Part shown: positions 34,991 through 45,012 of the stretch, one piece after another
Layout of the letters: every line of letters starts with the position of its first letter
How positions within the stretch are numbered: the stretch's first letter is position 1
From: Periplaneta americana
Lineage: Eukaryota; Arthropoda; Insecta; Blattodea; Blattidae
Assembly (NCBI RefSeq): GCF_040183065.1
Contig: NC_091120.1
Coordinates: 70,954,708-71,018,707 of the forward strand
Length of the DNA: 64,000 nucleotides
Reading direction: 5' to 3'
The notes under the pieces: model-generated
Seen by the model: the letters and a program-made list of their open reading frames with translations, nothing else
What the model was told of the DNA's origin: nothing
Database searches by the model: none
Made by a program: the position numbers and the translations under genes

Positions 34991-35027
34991 CATTAATTGA
35001 AATAATTATTTGTGATATGTAATTATA

Positions 35028-35578
35028 AACGCAGAATAAATATGGGAAATGCGTGTTATTATTCGGTTGAGAAGCTCTTATCATCCAGTCTGCTGTCCAA
35101 AAATCTGAAAGTTAGAATTTATAAAACAGTTATATTACCGGTTCTTCTGTATGGTTGTGAAACTTGGACTCTCACTCTGAGAGAGGAACATAGGTTCAGG
35201 GTGTTTGAGAATAAGGTGCTAAGGAAAATATTTGGGGCTAAGCGGGATGAAGTTACAGGAGAATGGAGAAAGTTACACAACACAGAACTGCACGCATTGT
35301 ATTCTTCACCTGACATAATTAGGAACATTAAATCCAGACGTTTGAGATGGGCAGGGCATGTAGCACGTATGGGCGAATCCAAAAATGCATATAGAGTGTT
35401 AGTTGGGAGACCGGAGGGAAAAAGACCTTTAGGGAGGCCGAGACGTAGATGGGAGGATAATATTAAAATGGATTTGAGGGAGGTGGGGTATGATGATAGA
35501 GACTGGATTAATCTTGCACAGGATAGGGACCGCTGGCGGGCTTATGTGAGGGCGGCAATGAACCTTCGGGTTCCTTAA
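35028..35578 (+). pseudogene. LINE ORF2 C-terminal domain (intact frame)
   Basis: An unbroken frame to TAA at 35576-35578. It reads NMGNACYYSVEKLLSSSLLS, then LPVLLYGCETWTLTLREEH, FENKVLRKIFGAKRDEV, SRRLRWAGHVARMGESKN, GRPRRRWEDNIKMDLREV and finally AYVRAAMNLRVP. This is the post-polymerase segment of non-LTR ORF2 (LYGCETWTL, RWAGHVxRM, GRPxxRWED). No polymerase palm is present because of 5' truncation, and the apparent ATG at 35012 lies in flanking DNA. The undamaged frame and matching TSD indicate a young insertion. Confidence 0.8.
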
Positions 35579-35607
35579 AAGCCATTTGTAAGTAAGTAAG
35601 TAAGTAA
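35028..35607 (+). mobile_element. 5'-truncated LINE (RTE-like) with TSD
   Basis: The copy starts at AACGCAGAATAAATATGGGA, ends GTTCCTTAAAAGCCATTTGT and then a (GTAA)n tail. A 14-15-bp TSD GATATGTAATTATA brackets it (35014-35027, 35608-35621). It shares the 3' kilobase of the longer copy at 48399-49400. The short simple-repeat tail suits RTE-type LINEs, but I cannot fix the clade. Confidence 0.85.
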
Positions 35608-35843
35608 GATATGTAATTATAATTTTATGACGATTTATTTGTAAAATAACAGTATTTCTGTTAAATAATACAGTATATCCTTCTGAGTGGAAACAGCGTT
35701 TACTTCATTAGCTGTATATTGTTTCACAAGGTATTTGAATGAAAAAAACTAATACTGGTATGTCAAAATAGATAAGAACAAAATTATAAACAAAAAGATA
35801 ATTCTTTTCTAAGCTTTGATTTCATTGCTAATCTATAGCAATT

Positions 35844-36093
35844 GAAGGGTCCACTGCAAGAATGATGGATGTCACTTTCTTGTCGAAAATGAACCGAGAC
35901 TGTCAATGCATAGCTTAAGACATATAGAATGTGCATATTTTAGAGTTATATGGCATTAACACTGATAGTCATTGTCCAGTAATGATCGGAAAATCACAGT
36001 TAAGCTTTGAGCGCTAAGCATTTCAAACTTTCAATTGCTTCTCCTGCAAAATGTATTCCAAATGACATCCATCATTCTTGCAGTGGACTCTTC
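35844..36093. mobile_element. MITE (250 bp) with 28-bp inverted ends
   Basis: Ends GAAGGGTCCACTGCAAGAAT then GATGGATGTCA, and the inverse ending GACATCCATCATTCTTGCAG then TGGACTCTTC. Flanked by AATT. A second copy in opposite orientation is at 42935-43180. Confidence 0.8.
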
Positions 36094-36789
36094 AATTGTA
36101 ATGTGTATAATGTCAAAACACATTTTCTTAAATTACAAGAGTTCTTTTTTTTTCACTTGAAGTACCTGCTGCAGACGTTTGACATTTACTTTTAGGTGCA
36201 ACATTCTCTTACATCAGATAATATTAGGTTAGCAGTTGCAACCCTTAAAAATGAACACTTTCTACATCCCTACCTGAGCGTACAGTTAAGACTTATATGT
36301 TGTCTTTTAAGGCAGAGCATGCGGCGAAGCGCGTAGGTTCAAAATCTTAAATTGCCGTGCTGATTTCGTGACACCACTGCTGTTACAACAACTCAATCAT
36401 CCACTTTATTGAATGTATAGCCTACTACCTAAGTAAGATATACTGTATACTTCATGAGTTTAGACAAGAGCACTGTAAATAATGCGGAACACAAGCTATG
36501 TCAAATATTTTCAAATTGGCTAATAAAATTGAGAATAGTAGGCCTATTTCTGAAGTCTTTACTATATCCAAAGGATTAAGATAGTGTTATTTAACATATA
36601 TTTAAGACAAGCTTAACAGAAATGGAAACAAAATGTGGAGGAATGGGTATATTAGTAAGTGATAATATATTTTTTGCAAATATCAAATAGGACAGGACAA
36701 AAATTATTTGGAATATATGTCGCGTAAATTGAGGGAAGAGTAATATGAAATGGGTACATAAAATTAATATGACAAATATAAATTATACT
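36094..36789. other. Unassigned DNA
   Basis: No gene recognised. Confidence 0.4.
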
Positions 36790-37188
36790 ACATGTGTGTA
36801 TGAAAAGAAAATACTGATCTATTAATAGAAAAAGAAGTACTAGAAACAGTCTCAGACTTTAAATATTTAGGTGTGAAAATGAACTCAGCAGGAAAACTGA
36901 ACAATGAAATAAAGGGAAGAATAATACAAGAAAGAAGAACTATTATCCAAACTCAATTAAATTTTCTGGAGTAGGAACATTCGAAAAAGTACCGAGTTAC
37001 AAATTTATAAAATCATAATTAAAGCGTGGTTCTGGATATATAAGTATTGGCATTGTCAGCAAAAGAGGAGAAACGCCTCATAGCGTTAGAAAGGGATTGT
37101 CTAAGGCGTTCCGCTAGGATCTCTACAGTATTATAGACAGAATAAGGAATGGAAAAAAAAAATTAAAGAAATCATGAATATGCATGTC

Positions 37189-37650
37189 CCGCGTCGTGGC
37201 GTCGTGGTCTAAGGCATCCTGTCTAGAACTCACGTTACGGAATGCGCGCTGGTACGAGTCCTCATGGGGGGAGGAAATTTTCTCATGAAATTTCGGCCAG
37301 TGTATGGGACCGGTAGCCACCCAGCATCGTGATGCACTTGGAGAGCTACGGTATGTAGCGAAATCCGGTTACGAAAGCCAGCTACAACAGGTGGGAGAAT
37401 CATCGATACCTCCATTCTGGTTGGATAATCTCTGCTTCGGCATGTGGAGCAAGGTAATCTATGGCGAATCCTCGGCCTCATCTCGCCAAATATCATCTCG
37501 CTATCACCAATCTCATCGACGCTAAATAACCGAGTAGTTGATACAGCGTCGTTAAATAACCAACTAAAATTAAAAAAAAAATCGGCATGTGGACGTGAGG
37601 CTAGCAGCCGGCTGATCGGTCATGGTCCTTCATGGACTGTCGTACCTCGG
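37189..37650 (+). mobile_element. SINE-D, split by a SINE-A
   Basis: Head GCGTCGTGGTCTAAGGCATC with degenerate B-box GGTACGAGTCCTCATGGGG, body TTCGGCCAGTGTATGGGACC and GATACCTCCATTCTGGTTGG. After the nested SINE-A it ends TGAGGCTAGCAGCCGGCTGA then CGGTCATGGTCC. A (ATT)n tract follows. Confidence 0.85.
37449..37581 (+). mobile_element. 5'-truncated SINE-A nested in SINE-D
   Basis: It starts within the family-A body (GTAATCTATGGCGAATCCTC) and runs through the hairpin tail GACGCT...AGCGTC to AACTAAAATTAAAAAAAAAA. An exact 12-bp TSD TCGGCATGTGGA flanks it (37437-37448, 37582-37593). Confidence 0.92.
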
Positions 37651-37960
37651 ATGATTATTATTATTATTATTATTATGCACGGAACTATAATATAAGATAA
37701 TGTCCAAAATAAACAACTAAAGTGGTAGGACCATTTGAAAAGAGAAGAATCCCAAGACAAATACGAGTATTTGAGTGGCTAGCACCAGAGAGAAGAAAAA
37801 GAGGCTGCCCCAGGATTAAATGGTTGAACGAAATACAACGGATAATGGAAGCAAGAGGGTCGGAGGAAGAAGCATGGTTGGATAGAGAAGAATGGCATCG
37901 GGCAACCGGAATACTGCCCAAATTTCACGAGAGGATCCCTGTGAAAGGGTAAGAGGAAAG

Positions 37961-38768
37961 GGTAAGCTAGTAATTCAGCGTCTTTGACGGAACAGGTGGT
38001 TGGGAGTGGTGTCACTGGCCGACTGGGACAACCAAGGCTCAGTCAATGGCCGGCTGGGAAAAACAAAGCTATCATCATCACGATCATCAGTTGGCCGGCT
38101 GATAAAAACAAGGCTCAGTCAATGACTGGTCGGTTCCGTGTCGGGCATTGGTTATAAGAGTGGGGGAAAAACTCTCATTCCTTGCTCCGATCTTCTCCTG
38201 AAGTGCGATAATTCGTCGATGATTTACTACTACTACTATAGCAGAAAAATCCGCGTCAGTCTGGTATCGTGTACTTTTCTGTACCATTCCTTCATGACAT
38301 CATCTGTTTCTCTTCGTTCATTTCCGTTCGGGGCAGCTCATCATAATTACTTGACAGAACTATACCATTTTCTTTTCATAAGCACTGGGTACACAGCCCT
38401 GTATTTTTCTATACTCTATATTTAATTTTCTTTCAATGGAAGCCCTTCTGTACTACAACCACTTATGTATCCATATGCGTAACACTTTTTGAGAGAAAGG
38501 AGTGAGACGAAAGGATTCAACCCTGAGCTGTTGTTGCATTCATCTCTTTTCTTCTGTGGGTCTCGCCAACTGGGCTTCTCCTAAAGTTTTACAACTATTT
38601 CCTTCCCAACGACGACACCGAATATAATCAAAAACCTTACGTTCGAAGAAGATTACAAAAGCTACACTGACTCCAACAACAATAATAAAATAAAAACTCC
38701 AAACATAAGAGAAGGAAACACTTTTTTTCAACTTAGATATTCATTACATAAAATCACAGTCTACTATA
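37961..38768. other. Unassigned DNA
   Basis: No gene recognised. A CTGGCCGACTGGGACAACC/CTGGCCGGCTGATAAAAAC motif recurs three or four times between 38013 and 38125 as short imperfect direct repeats. Confidence 0.4.
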
Positions 38769-38770
38769 TA

Positions 38771-40321
38771 AAGTCACGAAGCTTGGGGTGATTTTTTGCA
38801 TTTGTCGCGATAGTTGCTAGCCGCTTGGAGTGCTGTGAGTACTAGGAACAATAGACTGTGCCACAGCCATCGTGATCTAATACAGGCCGTAAGGCAGACC
38901 ATGTAACTCGCTTAACCCGATCACGAAGGGCGGCGTTTCAACCATATAAATTAGTTGGAATGCATAAAGAGTAACATATGTTTCTCTAAAATGTAGTGTA
39001 ATTCCATTAATAAAATTTAAACAATGATTATGAGACACTTAAGACATAATTCACTTGCGAGTTAAGATGTAATATTATTTATGGTGTGAAAATTACGTTG
39101 TTCCTATTTGTAATACCGGCCTTTATTTCGATTAAATATTGCGAAATTCTTGTACATTCATTTATGCACGATTCAATAATTTTCAATTGCACCGCACGGA
39201 TATTTAGATATGTTGAAATTATAGGCTATGTTTACTGTACCAGTTGCCTTTTCTGTCTAAATTTAGTGATCTCCAATGCCTTGCCATTCATATGAAAATT
39301 ATAGATTATATTTAGTATATTTAACTTATATTCCTAAATTCGCAATTATACATTATAATTGAACATAATGTCATGTATGACATCCGTCACATTCTATTTG
39401 TCTGTATTTTAATACTACAATTGAGTACTGAATTATTGTATTTATCTACTACCTAAGAGACGAAGTAATACAATCGTACGTACACTAATTTCATGGGAGT
39501 GGTATGGTAAATTTTCTGTCTACAATTAAGGAAGGTAGATGTGCTAAATTAAAATCACATATAAATTCGTTTCTATTGAACCTCAAAATAGCTTCCATCT
39601 AAACTTAAAATGATGATGCGAACAGATTATGTTAACACGTAAAATTCTCTTCACATTAAAATAACACAGTTTTGTAATTATTTCTGCAACATAGGCCTAT
39701 TATGCAACAAGAAGTAAACGGAACTTTTGGTCATATTTCACTGAATAAAACTTAGCAATAATACGCAATAAAGTTATAATATATTTCACTGAGCTACATA
39801 CACTGAAACAGAAAACCCGAACATACATTACGGCCTGGTCTAGATCGAAAAGGCATTGACTGTGCCGTATTTCGCTTTGTTGTGAAAAATTGTGTAAACC
39901 ACAGAACAAAATTACTGTGAAATGTTCGTTATCGGTTGTAATAACTGTAAATGACTAAATACAATAATTTGAATAATAATATGGGACAAGGAGACGTTTG
40001 TGGTTTTATAAATATTGTCAGAAAAAGAGGTCAGAGTTATCCTTCTTCCGAAAGATTCAGGAAGGTGACTTTATAAAATATAATATATGCTTTATGAAAA
40101 TAATATATGAACCTTATGTGTTTCATATTTCAAAAGTGGAAGGAAGGTGTTAATTTTTTCAAAAGAATACGATATCGAAAGTACAATACATTTTATCGTC
40201 TGCTGGGGAAAGGGTCTGTAATGAGGCGATAGTAGCGATCCTGGTGGTGAGCATCTATCTATGGAGGCGTATTTCAACTGTCTATGTTTGCATATTTAGT
40301 AAGTATTGAGCTTCGTGACTG
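38771..40321. mobile_element. DNA transposon remnant with AGTCACGAAGCT ends
   Basis: Left TAAAGTCACGAAGCTTGG and right, from the other strand, TACAGTCACGAAGCTCAATA are inverted, each bordered by TA. The 1.55-kb interior has only short, broken frames. The right 300 bp (ending GCCTCATTACAGACCC/GCGATAGTAGCGATCC) is the better preserved part. No transposase is identifiable. Confidence 0.5.
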
Positions 40322-41035
40322 TATATACTAGACTGTGATAAAATCATGCTAGTGAACAATGCAGATAAAGCTGGTTGGAATCAATCACAGCAGGCACGAG
40401 GCTTCAATCTCTGAGTTGATCAGTTAATTCTTTAATTTTGGTTATTTAACGAAGCTGTATAAACTGGGTAGATATCTAGCTTCGTTTGAATTTGTAATAG
40501 CAGATAGTATTTTGCAGACAGATGTGTCCCAGGGTTCATCTTAGGTCTATAGTTCGGAAAAATCTCGAAATAACCACATCAGGATTCCTGCGTTTAAGCA
40601 GGATTCGAAAATATATCCGAGAGCAAAGAATTCTACTTGATACTGATTGCAGACCTGCGTGAGCTTCTCTAGCCCCAGGTTCGTTATCCAAGCGGAGAAA
40701 CTGAAAGTCTTTTATGTAGCAAAAAAGATGCACTTGCAAGACATCACATGTCTAAAGATAATTATGTTTAAACTGCTATTTTTAAATGAAATGGCAGGTC
40801 AAAGTCGTTGATGCGATGTGCCGGTCGTAGGGCAGTTTTTTTCGCGTACAGTTCCTTGACGTACTAATCACACGGCACGGAAATCCCTCAAGTGCTAATG
40901 TGAGGAAGTAGTGCAACCACGACCTGGTGTTTCAGTCATCTTGCTAATTCAGGCTTTCTTCTCAAGGTTTGGTATTTTCTCCTCCGATTTTAAAGTAACT
41001 TACAACTTCACAGAAAAGGCAATCATACAGTGATA
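40322..41035. other. Mostly unassigned, with a SINE-A tail relic
   Basis: GGTTATTTAACGAAGCTGTA at 40440-40459, followed by a degenerate GTAGATATCTAGCTTCGTTT, is the minus-strand 3' tail of a decayed family-A copy. Nothing else is recognised. Confidence 0.4.
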
Positions 41036-41037
41036 TA

Positions 41038-41246
41038 GGGTAAAGTTGCCTATTTCCGTGATACCCCTAATCCCGTGATACTTTTTATAAATTGAATGTC
41101 AGTCAAAGCTTTGCCGTTCTACCATAGCGCCAGACATATTTCTCGAAAGAGTGCATCTTTCGCCTACTTTTGAGACATCGGTGAACTTCATACCAACATA
41201 CCCAATCAGCGAAAAAAACGTATCACGGAATTAAGCAACTTTACCC
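41038..41246. mobile_element. MITE (209 bp), TA target
   Basis: Inverted ends GGGTAAAGTTGCCTATTTCC then GTGATAC, and GTATCACGGAATTAAGCAAC then TTTACCC. Flanked by TA on both sides (41036-41037, 41247-41248), as for Tc1/mariner derivatives. Confidence 0.75.
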
Positions 41247-41636
41247 TATTTGATATATTTTGATTATGACCTCGAATTAAGGCAATGCATAATATAACAT
41301 AGAAAACTAAACCAGCGAGGTTAACACTTGTGATATTTTTATCGTATTTTCATCACAGATAACTCAGAAATAATTTAAGCAAGAAATCGTTACATAATAA
41401 TATTTTACCTAAGAACAAGAAGATAGGGCCTAAACAATACACCTCACTTTAACGGGTAGGACAAGGCAATGGTTAATTTTTATTCCTGATTCTGAAAACA
41501 AAGTCCTCACTTCACATTTGTTGGATTCGCTAAAAGGCACTGGTTGCCAACTGAAATATGATGTAGTAAAATAATTATCCGAAAATAGCCCTTCCACATA
41601 TATCTCATGATGATTTACAACTCAATATAATTTTTA

Positions 41637-41990
41637 AGAAGTCAAGACCTTCATTTATTTTGGACCATTAATAACAGGTAATAATATAACTGATCAATTA
41701 TAACAGACTTCAATTTGCAAATAGAGGTTATTATTCCACATTTAGCACACTGAAGGGTAATATAGTTTCATAGGAAATTCAAATTATACACACACGAGAA
41801 TAACCCCCTATTCTTACCTACGCATTTGAGACCTGGACTTTGAAAAAACGTGAAGAATCTAAATTGAAAGTAAGAATCTGTATGAAAAATATCTTAAATA
41901 AATGTGCCGAGGAAAATATTTGGATCACTTTAAGATAATATTAGTTGAGAATGGAAAATCAGAAAAAATGAAAACAATTACAGTTTACAT
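41637..41990 (+). pseudogene. Heavily decayed LINE RT tail
   Basis: Through several frameshifts it reads VKTFIYFGPLITGNNITDQ, LQFANRGYYSTFSTLKGNIV, and PILTYAFETWTLKKREESKL KV. The order KTFxYxGxLIT, LQxANRxYYS, PILTYxxETWTLxKxEE is that of non-LTR ORF2 around and after the thumb. It is much older than the copies at 35.0 and 48.4 kb. Confidence 0.6.
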
Positions 41991-42539
41991 AAGATCTCAC
42001 ATGTTATTAAAAATAATACAACTTAAAATAATAATCAAACTTTGTTTGAACAATAAGATGTTTTAATAATTGTAATTTTAAAGACGATAATTATTTTTAT
42101 AAACTGAACGTTTTTCAGAATATCAAGCCTAAAATGTACCAGATACAATTTCTGACGCAACTGGAGGTTCAATTCTGTATTCTGAACTAACCATTTCTGG
42201 AAACATCTGGTTTATACTACATTATTTGACACTATTTTTTATGCAATTTATAAATATCAAGAATAGTCATCACAGACAGAAGATGATACTTTCTCGGTAA
42301 TTCTCGGATAATAATTTCAAATAATACAGTTTTCGGAGTAAAAATTACTATTTTTGTGTGTGCACTTTGGTGAAAAATAAAAAGTATCACATGAGAATCT
42401 TCTACTTCATCAGGTCGAAATCAACCTCGGAAGTTTGTACACGAATAAATACTGTAAAGAACAAGTGGCGTTCAAAGTTTAGCTCATAATAAGAATTTAG
42501 TATTGAAAAACTAGATTTGAAATATAGCAGAAAATATTC

Positions 42540-42588
42540 CTACGTAAAGATTAATTTTTGGTCTTACAGAATATATCTGTTATGGTAA
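42540..42588 (+). repeat. 49-bp exact direct repeat, copy 1
   Basis: CTACGTAAAGATTAATTTTT through TATGGTAA is repeated exactly at 44378-44426. It begins at the end of a 13-bp CAGAAAATATTCC (42528-42540) that recurs at 44576-44588. Confidence 0.9.
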
Positions 42589-42599
42589 AGTAAAGTAAA

Positions 42600-42928
42600 T
42601 CCAAGGCGCTACAGCCCATGAAGTGCCAAGACCGACCAGCCGGCTGCTGGCCTCACGTCCACATTCTGAAGCAGAGGTGGACGATCATCCAACCCGTGTG
42701 GTTAGCACGATGATCCTCCCAGCCGTTAAAGCTGACTTGCGGCGAAAATGGATTTTCGCTATCTATCGTAGCTCCCCAAGTGAATCCCGATGCTGGGTGA
42801 ACACCGGTCCCATACACTGGCCGAAATTTAATGAGAAAGTTTCTTCCCCCATGAGGACTCGAACCAGCGCGTATTCCGTAACGCGAGTCCTAGCCAACAT
42901 GCGTTAGACCACAACGCAACGGCGCGGA
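42600..42928 (-). mobile_element. SINE-D, near full length
   Basis: Minus-strand copy: the low end carries AAGGCGCTACAGCCCATGAA and GACCAGCCGGCTGCTGGCCT, the middle CACTGGCCGAAATTTAATGA, and the high end the degenerate B-box region CATGAGGACTCGAACCAGCG and head GTTAGACCACAACGCAACGG. A MITE was later inserted beside its head. Confidence 0.85.
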
Positions 42929-42934
42929 ACATAT

Positions 42935-43180
42935 GAAGAGTCCACTGCAAGAATGATGGATGTCATTTGGAATACATTTTTCAGGAGAGGCAATTGAAAG
43001 TTTGAAATGCTTAGCTCTCAAAGCTTAACCATGATTTTCCGATCATTACTGGACAATGACTATCAGTGTTAATGCCATATAACTCTCTATGTACATTCTA
43101 TATGTCTTAAGCTATGCATTGAAGTCTTGGTTTATTTTCGACAAGAAAGTGACATCCATCATTCTTGCAGTGGACTCTTC
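42935..43180. mobile_element. MITE, second copy (opposite orientation)
   Basis: The same inverted ends as 35844-36093 (GAAGAGTCCACTGCAAGAAT; TGGACTCTTC), flanked by ATAT. The interior is the reverse complement of the first copy. Confidence 0.8.
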
Positions 43181-43192
43181 ATATGTTATACG

Positions 43193-44108
43193 CAGGCTTC
43201 GAGACTTCGGACCCGATAGAGCAGTTCAGTGGGAAATCCGCATAACTGCGTACTGAGTATAGTGGTAAAGCGTACAGTGGGTGGGGGTACTGTAGAATGG
43301 ATGCCAACTAATACGCAAAGGAAAACGCTCTGGATTTGAAGGTTCTAACGAATAATTTGGTTTTCATACAAACTGTGTCTGAAACTATTACACGGTTAGA
43401 AAAGTCAGTGCAAGAGATGCCGGAAGCCCTCAAATTAATTTAGAAAATGATGCAGAGAATTAATGAGACATCAAGTACACCGGTTACTGAATGTGTAAAA
43501 CAGAAGTGGAAATCAATTTTATGTAAAAATAACGGATATGGATCATTGTGTAACATAAACAGCAAATTAGTGGACATAGAGTCACCCGAGAATAAAGGAC
43601 TGTCTCTTAGAGACTGCAATGATGTTAGGTTTTTTTTCGTTTTGCTCCTATCACGTCATGCGACGTAGAGCGCAGCTTTCTACAGTACAAACTTTGGCAG
43701 ATAACCGAAAAAGATTTACGTTTGAGACACTGAGAATGTATCTTGTAGTAGGTACATTGCAATTCGGTACTGTAACTGCACTTTCTAAAGACGACCAATA
43801 GGATAAATGAAAAAATTAAAATTGCTACATGCTTATTTCCACCATTAACACTGTGTATAATTAAACACAAATGCTTATCAAAGACAGGGGAATAAATGCT
43901 TTTCACATTCTTTTGACATTATCATAGTGTAATGTATATTTACTTTCAGAATGCACATATGTGTGTTTCCCCATACTACCGTACTCTACTCTAAATAGCA
44001 ACGTTGTTACCTCAACACATCTCTACCTTTCACTATCTGCAGCGAGTCAACAACCTATAGTGCATGCACAGTAAACTTATTGTATCGGGCCCAAAGTCTC
44101 GAAGCCTG
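43193..44108 (+). mobile_element. hAT element, internally deleted (family hAT-3)
   Basis: Ends CAGGCTTCGAGACTTCGG then ACCCGATA and, from the other strand, CAGGCTTCGAGACTTTGG then GCCCGATA. The 8-bp flanks GTTATACG (43185-43192) and GTTATATG (44109-44116) match at 7 of 8. It directly abuts the target duplication of the neighbouring MITE. The interior encodes the last part of a hAT transposase. Confidence 0.88.
43447..43800 (+). pseudogene. hAT transposase C-terminal remnant
   Basis: The first frame (43447-43668) includes MQRINETSSTPVTECVKQKW. At 43638 the other frame reads RFAPITSCDVERSF and then, after a small frameshift, TLADNRKRFTFETLRMYLVV. The P-x-TS-x-x-VERSFS...R...NL block is the hAT C-terminal dimerisation motif. 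N-terminal zinc finger and catalytic regions are missing. Confidence 0.75.
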
Positions 44109-44134
44109 GTTATATGGTAACAATGTTTGTTAGA

Positions 44135-44235
44135 GGAGAAAAATTCGTTCCGGCGCCGGGAATCGAACCTGGATCTTGGTTCTACGTACCAAGTACTCTA
44201 ACTACTGAGCTACACCGAATTTCAATCCCTCTCTT
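44135..44235 (-). mobile_element. SINE-G tRNA-like region, inverted copy
   Basis: On the minus strand: GGTGTAGCTCAGTAGTTAGA then GTACTTGGTACGTAGAACCA and B-box AGGTTCGATTCCCGGCGCC, ending GAACGAATTTTTCTCCTCTA. A TTGGT/ACCAA stem encloses a GTA that could be read as a Tyr anticodon, but position 33 is C and the acceptor stem has a bulge, so I treat it as SINE. Related sequence extends upstream (high side) to about 44377. Confidence 0.65.
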
Positions 44236-44377
44236 CTAGTATTTTCACCTTTGTGGCCTGACTTCAAGTTCGACATATATGTTGACTTAAGTCAACTGCC
44301 ATTATACAAGGAGCGCACTCAATTCGGTGACTTAGGGGCTGGGATTTCACAGTATCAAGCACTGTTGAGCGAAGAAT

Positions 44378-44426
44378 CTACGTAAAGATTAATTTTTGGT
44401 CTTACAGAATATATCTGTTATGGTAA
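44378..44426 (+). repeat. 49-bp exact direct repeat, copy 2
   Basis: Identical to 42540-42588, 1.84 kb away. Here it is followed by the plus-strand SINE-G copy. Confidence 0.9.
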
Positions 44427-44575
44427 CAAAAGGGAAGAACACTAGAGTAGAGGGATTCGATCCCGTGCTGTGGATTGAACTTCGGCGTAGCTCAGTAGTC
44501 AGAGCACTTGGTACGTACAATCAAGGATCCGGGTTCGATCCCCGGCGCCGGAACGAATTTTTCTCCTCTAATAAC
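44427..44575 (+). mobile_element. SINE-G, direct copy
   Basis: GGCGTAGCTCAGTAGTCAGA, GCACTTGGTACGTACAATCA and GGGTTCGATCCCCGGCGCC end in GGAACGAATTTTTCTCCTCT. It shares ACTAGA(G/A)(T/G)AGAGGGATT upstream of the head with the inverted copy. A 13-bp CAGAAAATATTCC follows at 44576-44588 and matches 42528-42540. Confidence 0.65.
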
Positions 44576-44713
44576 CAGAAAATATTCCGTTCCTTCGTTA
44601 ATATTTTATTCGTTCTAAAGAAGATTAAGGCACATGAGTCCTACCATACACTACAGTAGAGACAACTTGATATGCAAGTCAAAATTTAACAAAATCATAA
44701 TCTACTATAAACT

Positions 44714-44946
44714 GAGCCACCGGCGTAGCTCTAGCAGTTGAGCGTGTTTGCTTGGTGAACCGAGTTGCGCAGGGCATGGATTCGATTCCCACTTGGGCTG
44801 ACTACAGGGTGGGTTTATTCCAAGATTTTCCTAACTGATAGGCGAATGTTAGGAAGGTAATTCATAGCGAATCCTAGACTTCATCTCGTCAAATGCAATC
44901 TCGCTATCGCCAATTCTAACAAGATTAAATAACTCAGTCCTTGATA
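44714..44946 (+). mobile_element. SINE-A, diverged full-length copy
   Basis: Head GCCACCGGCGTAGCTCTAGC, B-box GGATTCGATTCCCACTTGGG, body GGCGAATGTTAGGAAGGTAA, AATCTCGCTATCGCCAATTC. The tail hairpin is mutated (CAAGATTAAATAACTC). It abuts the (ATTC)n tract. Confidence 0.75.
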
Positions 44947-45012
44947 ACCAATTCATTCATTCATTCATTCATTCATTCATTCATTCATTCATTCATTCAT
45001 TCATTCATTCGT
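44947..45012. repeat. (ATTC)n microsatellite
   Basis: About 16 units of ATTC. On the minus strand this is the (GAAT)n tail of the LINE fragment that follows. Confidence 0.95.

Larger units (their letters stand above)
36810..37915 (+). pseudogene. LINE RT tail interrupted by SINE-D
   Basis: The left part reads KEVLETVSDFKYLGVKMNSA then GKLNNEIKGRI and, further on, LALSAKEEKRLIALERDCLRR and EIMNMHVP. A SINE-D then intervenes (about 37189-37650). The right part resumes near 37715 with KRRIPRQIRVFEWLAPERRK, RGCPRIKWLNEIQRIM and WLDREEWHRATG. The DFKYLGV block, the ALERDCLRR block and the CPRIKWLNE...DREEW block follow the usual order of non-LTR ORF2. Many stops and frameshifts make it old. Confidence 0.7.

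Noticed and set aside
44150-44222. Possible minus-strand tRNA-Tyr (GTA)
   Set aside because: The anticodon stem pairs, but position 33 is C, the acceptor stem has a bulge, and a second copy plus shared flanks show a SINE.
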